Of a DNA stretch of 64,000 nt, positions 37,801 to 48,425 are shown piece after piece (within the stretch, counting starts at the first letter, position 1; each line of letters starts with the position of its first letter). Under the pieces are notes generated by a model that saw only the letters and a list, made by a program, of their open reading frames with translations, made no database searches and was not told the origin of the DNA. The translations under genes and the position numbers were made by a program. Origin of the DNA: Pithys albifrons albifrons (taxonomy: Eukaryota; Chordata; Aves; Passeriformes; Thamnophilidae); the NCBI RefSeq assembly GCF_047495875.1, contig NC_092461.1:47199601-47263600 (forward strand), given 5' to 3'.

Positions 37801-40403
37801 TAATTACTTCTATAGAAATTAAGCTTGTGTTAGACACTTTACAAAACTAGGGTTCAAGTCTAAATCACATCTATAGTCAGTTGACTCTCTACTATTCTAA
37901 AGCTGGGTCATCAAGAGCTCCAGTCTATAGTAATCGAACAGCTAGTCTGAAGTATGCCTGCTGAGAATGTCCCTAAAATGCCTGCCACCATCTGGGAACA
38001 GCAAAAGCACAGTAGCCACTGCTCTTATCCTTTCTGTCCTTCCAGTTTTCTTCATGGAAAAACAAATGAAAACTCCCATGAACTGACCCTCAAAGTAGCA
38101 TAACCCACCCTGTGCTCTCTCAGGGCTCATAAATCTTCATGCGTAGGAGAGTTTTGGAAAAAATATTAAATGGACTAAACTTTTCACCTTGAGTCAGTTT
38201 TGGCTCAGATAATTTTTCACTGTATGTAGCACAGACAACTGAAGAGTTTCCTCAGTTAGCCCAGGACTATCTCAAAACCAGTCCTAGCAGAGCCTGGTTT
38301 TGAGCTGGGATGGATGCTCTGCACTGGCTACACATGCTTGGCAAAGCTGGGGGTAGGCATCCTCCATCAGGCCCATCAGATGGCTCATCTTATTTCTTTT
38401 CTTCCCCTTTCTTCAGTGTTCATTTGGAGGCTGATGGAAAAATACAGATTATGGTTTTCTTTGGATGGCTCCATTGCTACTCACAGGAACAAATGTTGCT
38501 GCCAGAGGCGTTCAGTTTCTTTGGGGAAAAGGTGGGTGTTCTGTAGAGGACAAGAAGCTGAACTTGATATTTGTGATGAATCACATACAAAACAAGGAAT
38601 CACATATAAAGTGGGTTTGAAAACAAAAAAATGATTCCTTTACTGCAAGACTCACCAAGTGAGCTCAAGGCACTTGGACAAGAGATCTCGTAATGTGGTC
38701 TTCAGAACACAGGCCTGAACAAGAGACTAGTTGGTCAAATGTGAGATTTATAGGAACCTTGATTTTTTTTGATGTGTATTTCCAAAATTCATACTAAACT
38801 GTGACACATTAACATTATAGATGTGGTTCCTCTCAGACAAAATATTATCATAGAAGGCAGGATATATCCAGTAAAGTCAATTACAAAAAAATAAGTACCA
38901 GAAAAAGAAAGAATAGTCTTGCTCTATAACTCTGTGTTCACATGCTTTGGAGTTTGAAAGTATTGATTGACAATTATATCAGAACTAATCAATCTAGCAC
39001 ATTCATTTATTCAAGTTTTGATATTCTTAACTTCATTCTTGTCATCTGGTTTTCATGTCTTATACAGGTGGGAAATAACAGCAAGAAGTTTGACAAGAAA
39101 CCAAGTCTATCACAAATATGTATTTCCTGGTTGTATGCACTGTGCAAAGGAGTCTGTTCTCCCCAAATATAGGTGCTTATGGAATTCAAACTATAGAAGT
39201 CAACCTTTGCTTCATGTAAGGAAAGTAATTTTGAAAAAAATGCAATATCCTTTAGTGGAGTTCATGTTTCAGAAGATCTTCTACAGTCAGTGGAGTTTTA
39301 ATATCTCAGCACATCAGTCTCCAAGGAACTCCAAGCATATGGGACATGGGCTGAAGTAAAATTCCGCTAAAGCTAAAGCAGTGTCTGCTTGCAATGCCAT
39401 GAATGAGGAAAGATGGTAAATTATGCACAAAAAAGAATGCAACCCAATCTACCATTCACTCCCTCCCGCTACAGCTGAGTAATTTCCACAAGCACCATGC
39501 AATAAGTGTTGCTGTAGCCACAGGCAGGACACATCCTGCCCACATCCTCCTGCACCAGGTACATCAGTGAATCAAAGGCTATTTCACTAATCAGCACCAA
39601 TTCTCTCTCCACAGTTTTGGTTTGTTTTTTTTTTTAACAAACGGAGAACCACTGATCAGAAAATAGCTTTTCATTTTCACAGTGACATAAAAGTTCAATC
39701 TTTTTTTTTTTAATCTTACAACCTAAATAAATTCACCACAACATTTTTACAAAAGGCTATGAATGACATACACAGATCTATAACTAAACTAACTGACTTG
39801 ACTTTGTATTATCCCTGTTGAACTTAGTGAGACATCTGTCTAACTGTAAATTTAAAAGAAAAAGAGACAGCATTTTTCTGACTTAAGAAATTTAAATTAC
39901 TAAGTTTTTTTCTTATTTTTAAGAATTGTAATTTCATACTCATTTTTAAAATTCCATTAAGGAATATACATTTTGGAATTCACAAGCAATTTCACTTAAC
40001 ACCAAAGTTAGAGTTCCTTTCTCTGAAAATCAAATTAAAAATAAATTTTCTTCTACATATATACAAAGTTTGTGGTAAAGAATTTATTTTTTATTTTGGA
40101 AATGCAATAAATGATGAGCCAGATGAAAAATAAAAATAAAACAGAGAACTGAGTTAGCAGTATTAAACTGATGTCCTATTTTTTTAGCAGTCAAAAAACT
40201 CTCCAATAATAAATCCATCACAATGTTGCTTGATCTTTATTAACAGACCATTAAAATTATTGTCAGTAGACTTGCTGACTCTTTGGCAGGACAGGCTGCA
40301 AACTGCTTTTGCAGAACCATATAAAATGATCTCCCAGTTTTTTAAGGATAAAGTATTTTCAGGCACATTTTGTAGAACAGTAAGATTGACTGAATATATA
40401 AAA
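34831..40403. other. AT-rich sequence, one hairpin, otherwise no recognised feature
   Basis: Apart from the inverted repeat at 38271-38304, nothing is recognised: no exon, LINE/LTR signature or RNA gene. The 130-codon open frame at 38967-39359 resembles no family and has ordinary AT-rich composition, so I treat it as chance. Confidence 0.45.
38271..38304. repeat. Perfect 11-bp inverted repeat
   Basis: CTCAAAACCAG (38271-38281) and CTGGTTTTGAG (38294-38304) are exact reverse complements around a 12-nt loop. Function unknown. Confidence 0.8.
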
Positions 40404-40485
40404 ATAGCCATAAAGCATAGTCCAACTTTTTAATGACACATGTAACATTATCTTCCTTCAAGTCCCTGATTTTAGAGACACACTA
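40404..40485 (+). repeat. 82-bp direct repeat, left copy (likely source)
   Basis: Matches 45668-45749 in the same orientation with 5 substitutions and no gap by eye (about 94% identity). It begins 'atagccataaagcatagtcc' and ends 'gagacacacta'. No repeat family is recognised, so this looks like unique DNA copied locally. It is taken as the source because its flanks lack the direct repeats that bound the other copy. Confidence 0.85.
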
Positions 40486-40932
40486 TATCCCAGTTTTACA
40501 GAAGAGAAACGTGTAGCTTTCCTGTCCATTTACAACTGAATGATAAATGGCAATTCTTTTTCTAAATTAAAATAAATAAATTATCTTTTTTAAAAAAATC
40601 TGTGCATCCTACAGTGTAAAATTACCACAAAACATTGTGTTGTCCCACTTCTATCTTCCTTTGGAAAGAAACAAAGATCTTGCTCCTCTGAGTCCAGCAT
40701 GATGTAGTAAACCTCTTACTTTTGTTACGAGGCTTTTGGTGCAGCAGTATCCTTGTAATCGTGACTGTGCTGCCACACACAGCAGCTGTAGGCAAAGCAT
40801 GAAGAGCTGACAACAAAGTTCCAGTGACTCTCCATGTGGCCCATCCTTCATCTGGATGTAGGTAAGAGACCACCCACCAGCTTAGGGCACCCAGATACAC
40901 ATTGGTGGGGATAGGTACGAGGTAGCAGAGAT
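40486..40932. other. Spacer before second solo LTR
   Basis: No gene or repeat recognised. Overlapping minus-strand frames at 40622-40975 run across the LTR boundary and are chance. Confidence 0.4.
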
Positions 40933-41659
40933 TGTTGTAGTTTGGAATTATTATGTAAATTCTCTCCCCTGCCACTAACTACCCATGCCATTAGTTAATA
41001 AAGGAAGTAGTTAACTGCTACAATTTTCTTCTTGATGGCTTGGGTGGGGGCAGGTTGTCTCTTTTGGTTTTGGGGACATTTTTTCCATTCTTAGCTCGGC
41101 AGAACGCAGGAGCGGTGTGTGTGTGTGCTGCTGAGGAGGGAAGCTTTTTCTCCTGCTCCTGCTGCTGGCTGCTGCTGTTGCTTCTTTGCTGAGCCGCTTC
41201 TTTTCTCCTGGTTCCTGCATCTGGGGTCCCGGCCTCTGCTCCAGTCTCACCGCTAATTGCGGCATCCGGCCTGCCCACCCGGGCTGGGACAGCGACCTGG
41301 GAGAGAGAAGTTTGCAGCTGCTTTCCAGGACACGCAGCGGTTCGGCGCTTCCAGTTTTCCTTCTTCGTTTGGGACAACAGACACGGAGGGAGAGACAGAA
41401 TTCATCTGAGTGCTGATCGCTCGTCTGTCTCGCTGGAGAGGGACTGGGAGCTTACCTGCAGCCAGCCGAGTTGTGACACTGATACTGCTCATAAGTATAA
41501 CTCTTCTCCAGGAGGAAACTTGCCGGTGTGGGGGTTGTTGTTGTGGGGGTTGATTTTTCTGTGGTGTTGGGCAAGCGGTTTTGCTCTGGTCTGTTTATAA
41601 TTATACCTAGACCTACATATATATATGTGTACATATATGTATGTGTACATATATATATA

Positions 41660-41690
<31 letters not shown>

Positions 41691-41842
41691 CAGTTAAGAA
41701 CAGTTATCCTTCTTGTATCCATTGTCTGATTAAAGTTCCTTTTTCTTAAATTTGATAAAGAGTGGTGTGATTATTGTGGAGAAAACCCCCCCTCCTCCAC
41801 TTGTTGGTAAACATTTTGGGTTTTGCCCCTCAAACTGAGACA
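40933..41842 (+). mobile_element. Solo ERV LTR, 910 bp, with 5-bp target-site duplication
   Basis: It begins TGTTGTAGTTTG and ends CAAACTGAGACA (inverted termini), flanked on both sides by the host pentamer GAGAT (40928-40932 and 41843-41847). The intact duplication shows a solo LTR. It includes a GC-rich U3/R-like core (about 41090-41460), a CTG/GCT-rich stretch, an AT/GT microsatellite and a candidate ATTAAA signal at 41729-41734. Open frames of up to 119 codons on the minus strand fall in the GC-rich core and are not genes. The 5-bp duplication points to an ERVL- or ERV1-type element. Confidence 0.88.
41615..41690. repeat. AT/GT microsatellite inside the LTR
   Basis: Mixed TATA/TGTA repeats ending in a pure (TA)n run of about 20 bp. 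Because it lies in the LTR, it may mark copies of this family or have expanded after insertion. Confidence 0.92.
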
Positions 41843-41847
41843 GAGAT

Positions 41848-42226
41848 CAAGAAGCCCTTGCAGAGGACAAGAATCTAGGGGGAGAAGAGTGACACAAAAT
41901 GAGTGCTTTAGTTCTGGCCTATGCCTTGCTCACTATAACACAGGTGAGTAAATACAAGAGTCACCTACTTGCATACTAACCCAATCTGCATAGAATTATG
42001 TTCAGATTCTTACACAGTTGCTCTGAAGTAACTTTTGCCATAATCATGTCTTTGCCTTGATTCTGCACTGATCTAATTTTCTTTCTGGAGGCAAGCAGAT
42101 AACACAAGAACACACTCATCCTTAACAAGTGTTTACCAGTTTATACAGTACCAGAAGCAGAGAGTAGTGGTTGGAAAAGATGTAGTCATAGAGAAATTTG
42201 GGACAATGATATATGATCATGAAAAC
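41848..42226. other. Spacer
   Basis: No gene or repeat recognised between the solo LTR and the next CR1. Confidence 0.4.
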
Positions 42227-43030
42227 ATAGAATCATGGAACACCCTGAGCTGAAAGGGACCCCAAAAGGAGTATCAAATCCACTTCTTAGCCCTGCACTG
42301 GACATCCCCAAGAGTCACACCATGTACCTAAGAGTGCTGTCCAAATGCTTCTTGCACTCTGTCAGGCTTGGTACTGTGAACACTTCCCTGGAGAGCCTCT
42401 TCAAGTGCCAACCACCCTCTGGGTGAAAAACTTTTCCTGATATCTAACCTAAACCTCCCCTGACTCAGCTTCATGTCGATTCCATGAGTCCTGTCAGTAG
42501 TCACAAGAGTGAAGTACTGGTAGTCTCCCCTCTGCATCCTCTCATGAGGATGTTAAAGATTACAACCTCTTCCCTCAGTCTCTGAATAAGCCAAGTGAAC
42601 TCAGAAGCTCCTCATATGGCTTCCCCTCCAGACCCCACACCATCTTCTGGGTCTCCTTTGGATGCTCTCTAACAGCTTAATGCCTTTTTTATACTCAAGC
42701 GCCCAAAACTGCAGGAAAGATCCAAGGTGAGGCCACCCCAGTGAAGAGCAGAGCATGACAACTCCTGCCCTCGACCAGCTGGTGATGCTGTGCCTGATGT
42801 CCCCCAGGACACGGTTGGCCCTTCTGGCTGCCAGGGCACTGCTGACTCATAATCAACTTGCCGTCAACCAGGACCTCCAGGTCCCTTCCTGTGGTACTGC
42901 TTTCCATCATCTCATTCCCCAGTCCGTCCCTACATCTGGGGTTGCCCTTGTTAAACTTCTTTATGTAAGTTGGTGATTGCTCATCTCTCACATTTGTTGA
43001 GGTCTCTCTGAAAAGAATCTCATTGAATCC
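42227..43030 (-). mobile_element. CR1 LINE, about 800-bp 3' portion, antisense
   Basis: The plus strand reads the antisense CR1 3' end: 'tagaatcatggaacacc', 'tgtccaaatgcttcttgcac', 'gatatctaacctaaacctcc', 'gtgccttgatgtcccccagga'-type sequence near 42795, 'ggacctccaggtcccttcct', ending near 'gaggtctctctgaa'. It is the same antisense type as at 3.3 kb but extends further into the ORF2 end. 5'-truncated; no open ORF2. Confidence 0.92.
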
Positions 43031-43329
43031 CTAAGTGTTCAGTCCTTTTCTAACCAGAACCAATCTTACCTGAAGGCACCTCATATGTGATACATACCCT
43101 TTTTGTGATAACTTGCCTTGCCTTCAGGTACCTGTTTATTTCCACAGTGAAAAAGGTGGTAACTTCTTCTAAAGATTTATTCTCTATAGCTTTCACAAAA
43201 CACTGTTTTTCAGGGTTTTTTTTCTACATGGATTTTGAAGATACAAGTTAAAAATTAAATACCAGCATATATATATATATACACATGTATGTCTCTTCAT
43301 TACATTCTAAATGGCTAACGTGGAGGGAC
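43031..43329. other. Spacer with short TA run
   Basis: Contains a short (TA)n near 43267-43280; otherwise nothing recognised. Confidence 0.4.
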
Positions 43330-44343
43330 ATGATTCTCCTAAAATAACAATGTCTCTAATGAACAACAAAGAAGTACACTAACAATCACCAGACAGGTCA
43401 GGAAGTGGCATCAGGAATAGCCTGGCAGGACATAAAAGAAAGAAGCATGTCATGAGGGGTGTAGCGTGTAAACAAGTCAAAAATATGTTTCTCCATTGTT
43501 TTCTGCCTCTCAATACATTCTGCTAACATTGCCATGTCAGCTTTAGTGGAAAAGCTTTCTCAAGGAAATACTTCCTGCCAGAAAATCCTGCTTTTGTGAT
43601 CAGTTTCCCACATCTGGACCTGACTACATGCCAAAAAACATGTGTAGAGGTTGAGAAAGCATTATAAAAACCTGAAGATGAATTCAGAAGTGGGAGGAAC
43701 AAGAGACAAGGAGAAACTAGGAAGTCTCGCCTAGTCGTCTTCTGATCTCTCCTCTCAGCTCGTCTTACCTTTCTTCCAACACCACCAGCTGTCATCTGCC
43801 TCGAAGGAGAGACTGCTTGTCAGCCTGGGGAGGGCATCGGCCTGGAGTGAGACTGCCTGGCAGCCTGAATAGTCTGTGACTGTCTGTGGAGGTATATCCT
43901 TTCGCTGAATCTTTCTCTTACAGGCTAAAATAAAGTACCCTCTTTTGCAGCTACACCAGAAGCCAGCCGGTCCGGTCCTGAGGGGAAATAACTGCATTTT
44001 GCATTTCAAAGACTCACCATCCTCTTGCAGCCAAGAGATAACATCGTGGCAGAAACAGAGAGAGTATCTGCATCTCCCCCCCCTTCCTCTCAGTTACATG
44101 GATAAGGCACTCAAGTAGTTTTTCATGGTGGTATCTTTTCTCTGCTTCTATAAATAATCTTAAGCATTTTTCCTAACTTTTCTTATTTTTCCTCTTTTCC
44201 TTTCGCATCTCTCTCGCAATCAATTAATAAAAATCAGTTTTTGGTATTTACAGATAACTTGTTTGAGTTTTAATTTTGCTCAAGAGACTGATTCGAACTT
44301 GTAGTTCAATCTGCATAAAAAATTAAGCAGATCTGAACGTCAC
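43330..44343 (+). mobile_element. Probable ERV LTR or LTR-leader fragment
   Basis: It has an LTR-like promoter and polyadenylation layout: a TATA box ATTATAAAAA (43661-43670) and, 265 bp later, AATAAA (43929-43934), with a C/T-rich middle between them. A second TATA-like (CTATAAATAA, near 44148) and AATAAA (near 44227) pair follows. I could not find matched TG/CA ends with a target duplication, so the boundaries are guesses. It could also be a degraded LTR plus leader. Confidence 0.45.
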
Positions 44344-47300
44344 AAGGGGGCAGAATTTAAACCCAAGAAATGTGAAAGGAAAATCATAATCTTATTCAGC
44401 ATTTATGTGCCTTCGGGATTTAACCACAGTGCATGTGAGTACTACTGTTGTTGCTACAAAAATTTAGGATAAGTGAGAAATCAAAACAGTCTAATCTAAA
44501 TTAAGCAAATATCAATTACTAACAAATACAACGGGATAATGGAAAAACTCATTGTAAAAAGAGCTGGTGTCATCGACATGGACAGAAATCTGCACCTATT
44601 GGGGTCTCGTAACAGGGAACAGCTGCAGTGGATGGCAATCAGCACCCCATAAGCAGAACCCCTGATGTGCCTTCTTATGTTTCAGAAGAGCCAAAACACT
44701 GACACATCAGCTGCTATTTCAGGTTGTACATAAGAGGAAGCAAAAGCATCAAATTGGGAATGCTCAGGTGACTGAGTGGAGAGGTTGCCTGTTTGCAGAG
44801 CCACCAGCAAGACTGTGAGGATCCCCACCCACATCTCTTGGAGTTGTCCCACCACAACAAAGGGAGACAGCAGTGACTGAAGTTATGAGCACTTCAATAC
44901 ACACGTGAGGTGGGGAAGGGGTCATGAGCTCTATGGCTGGAGTTGCTGAAGAAAAGGGAGTTACCCAACAACTAGCAGGTAACAGTAAAGCAGAAGGATA
45001 TTTGGTGTCTATGTCTTCAGGAGGCTGTGTTACAAAAGCATTTTATTAAATTAATTGAACTGAGGCAAGAAAATCATCTGAGAATTTACAAGGCACATTT
45101 GCAGTCAAGAGTTCCCAGGATTTCTTCTATGCATCTGATAGATTGAGCCACCACATTTTTCCTTTAATTCCAAGCGTTTGGACGGATTTCCAGATTTGCA
45201 ATTTGATTGCTTGTATTAGGATTGTTTTCCCATTTTGCAATATAGACACTGTCCACCTCTTACCTCCATAAAATGACAATAAAAGCAGAGAAGCAAGGCA
45301 GAAATGGCTTTTGTCGGCTCACTCAGTGCACCAGTACACTGCAGAGTTGTCTAATTTACTCTTGAACTTGTAAAATGTTGAAATTATTCATGTCAATTTC
45401 ATGAGTGTAAGGCTGAGGTAGAGCAGGAGAAGGAAAGATTGACTTTGCACAGTGAAGAATTATTCAGTATTAATAAAACTTCCAGTTTAATGTAAACCAA
45501 TTTTTTTACCTTGAAAGTCTTGCATTATGCAGGAATAAAAATCAAAGTTTTATTTTCTCACTGCAGCCAATGAAAATACTGAAATCTGCATTAAGTCAGC
45601 CCTGTAATGCAGAAGAAAACATCAGGAAAACATAGTTCCATAACCCATCAGGAGCTATGGGTTCCTGATAGCCATAAAGCATAGTCCAACTTTTTAATGA
45701 GACACATAACATTATCTTCCTTCAAGTCACTGATTTTATAGACACACTAAAATCCATCAGGAAAACATAGTTCCATAATTAAAAAGAAATAATTTCCCTT
45801 GTTTCCTACATTTTTATAGGAAACAGCTGATTGATGGAAAATAATTAGCAGTGCTTTCTAGCCAAGAAGCTGCTCCTGTCTGGCAAGCAGCAGGGGCAGC
45901 TCTACATCAGATGCTCAACCTCCCTTGCTGCTGTTTTCCACGTGTTTTAAGGGAATAGGTTCAGCTCTTTTGAAGTACAAAGTGAAGGGCAGGCTCCCCT
46001 CACCTTTCATCTGAACAGTGACCACAGGAGAAAAATCCCTATGCTCTCCCTGCACATCAGAACTTCAGATCTTCCAGTACAAAATATGGAGGAAAACCTT
46101 TTGTGCATTCACATAAATGGGTTGTCACTGGTACTCTGCTTGTAGTATTAAAATTTCAGGTTAATCAGCATCTGAGTATAATGAACACACTACTGAAAGC
46201 TCAGTTGCTTAATTGAACCAATGTCTCTGACACCACCAGACTTATTCCTGGATGCAAATAAGGAATAATAAAAAAAATAAGATCTTCAACAAGTAAACAA
46301 TCCAAATACTGGTCCAGCTCACAAAATCAAGGCTAGAGATCTTTCTTCTATATGAAATATGCTATTTGTCTTTGACCACCTAAGGGAAAGTCACACTTGC
46401 CATAAGCAAACCCAGACACAGACAACTAAACAAGACCCAGTCCTGCTCTTTTATTTTCTGCATTTTCATTTCTCCTGGCAGAAATACATTATTCCAGAAT
46501 CAGTGCAAATACAGTGAGTCATCTTCAAGCACTGTTATAGTCATATAAAGACCTTTCTGCATCTTAGAAAAATGTTTCAGGTCAGCAGATTTTCGGTTTT
46601 CAGAGCAGGAACTTTCAGAACCCTGAAGGTAACAGCAGCACACAAAACCTCCTGAGGTTGCAGTCACCCAGGACTCAGAGACAAGAGCCTCCTGAATGCC
46701 TGCACTGCCCCTTCATCCCAATCTGATCTGGCACACACATGTGCATTGATGTGCAAAGACACATTTTGGATCTAAGTGTACTTTTTGGCCAAACTATTTG
46801 TAAGATGGACTTATGATAGAAACAGATTCAGTAAGAAGGGCTCTCTGTCACAAATTAACTGGCATCAAATATGGGAGCAGAAGATTTCAATTAGTTTGTT
46901 AAGAAACACTTCATTAAAGAGAGAGCAGAAAAGAGAAAGAACAAAGCAGGCTTGTGTCCTGAATTATGAAACGAATAAATCCACAAATGCTGACAAATTT
47001 CTTTTAATTAGTAAACAGCTGCTATATCATAAAAAAAAAACCAAAACCAAAACATAACAACAAACAGCCCCCCAAAAATATACATTCTGCTTAGTAATAA
47101 ATCTGCCTTATCTGCCACAGACTGATGATGGCAGAAAACTGTTCTCTTCGGATGTTACCAAGGTTATTTATCTAGACCTTTATCATAATTTCTGTGAAGT
47201 TCATGTGAAAAAGATCCTAAAAGGTCCTAAAAGGATATAATCTATATTTTACCATTAGTGACTAAGGAGGGTTATTGACTCATTCTTGATCTCACACTAT

Positions 47301-48189
47301 TCAATTGCATTACTCATTCACTTTGATAGGCACAAGATGAAATGCTGAAGTTGAAATCTTAATTTCCTGAAATCAACAGATTTTTTCCTATCCATTTTAC
47401 TGGGTTCAGGATTTCAACCTGAAGCTTTGAAGAGAACAGAAATTATTGACTCCCTTGGAGAGGCTGAACACAGTGTCTGTGTGTCCTAAAGCTCTCTTAA
47501 ATATGATCTGAGGGCTCTTGTAACGTATAGTGCTTGCATCTCTCACCTCAATAATGGCAAAGTTGTCCCCAGAAAGCAATAGAGCATTTCTGGCATGTTT
47601 TATTATACTTATTATATTTTGAGGTCATATTTTGAAATGTAAAAGTCTTTAAAGAGAAATACAGGTCTGCTTTTTTTTTTTTTCTCCAAACAAGGCTGAA
47701 TACCCCAGAGGTGCACTCAGTTAGCAGTCTACACTCATATTTAGCCCTCTCTTGAATGGCAAAATCTGTTTCCTACTTACACTCCAATATCATTTATAGA
47801 CATTATGGTATCATTTGCAGGGATTACACATGTGCTACCCTGTTTCTCTCCTTTATAGCCCCAGAAGGAAACTTTTTCTGTTAAGAAAAAAAAAAAAAAG
47901 CAGGAAATTATTCATTCTATAATGACAGTTGTCTAGACTGCAAGGATTATAAATAGAGCAAGACATTCTCTTCCATATATATTTCTGATTCTCATTTCAT
48001 TAGGTAAGAACCCAAAGATTTAGTGTTTTTATATTATATGTTCAAATTATATCTTGTACACTTTAACAGTCAGTCTAAATCAACATGTAAAAAGTGTCAA
48101 TGGACTCAATGACCAATACTTAAACTCTGCATGTATCTTGTTTGCACAACTCCAACCTCCTGGAATGAGCGGGTTGATTCTGATTTTAG
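44344..48189. other. Mostly unique sequence containing the 45.6-kb composite duplication
   Basis: Apart from the composite at 45620-45778, I see no exon, LINE/LTR signature or RNA gene. A poly-T tract lies near 47671-47684 and a poly-A tract near 47885-47898. Confidence 0.45.
45620..45778 (+). repeat. 82-bp copy of 40404-40485 set between 24-bp direct repeats
   Basis: Two identical 24-bp blocks beginning CATCAGGAAAACATAG lie at 45620-45643 and 45755-45778. Between them are 24 bp of filler (45644-45667, which again starts CCCATCAGGA), then the 82-bp copy (45668-45749) of DNA 5.3 kb to the left, and 5 bp. Flanking duplication plus a locally templated insert is the footprint of a repair event, not of a known transposon. 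The copy has no TIRs, LTR ends or poly-A. Confidence 0.85.
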
Positions 48190-48425
48190 AAAATCCATGC
48201 TGGGTATACCCTGTTACACATTAGCATTTGTGGGCCTGTACGTGGCTTCTCCTTCCCCTGAGATGCATCTGACTGGTCTGGATCCTCCCTCCCGAAGATG
48301 GGTGTGACATTTGTTTATTTCCAGTCCTCAGGAAAGTGCCTGATCTGCATGACTTTTTAAAGAGATAGAGACAGCCCTTACAACTGGCCACCTCCTCAGC
48401 ACCTTCAGATGCATCATGTATTCAT
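48190..48425 (-). mobile_element. CR1 LINE internal fragment (ORF2 3' half), antisense
   Basis: 'aaaatccatgctgggtatac', 'gatcctccctcccgaagatg', 'ttatttccagtcctcagg' and 'gatctgcatgactttttaaa' match, in order, the antisense CR1 reverse-transcriptase region, diverged. It lacks a 3' tail, so it is a piece of an older copy. Boundaries are approximate. Confidence 0.75.

Noticed and set aside
41018..41377. 119-codon minus-strand frame rich in Gln/Ser/Arg
   Set aside because: Falls wholly inside the GC-rich core of a solo LTR with defined ends.
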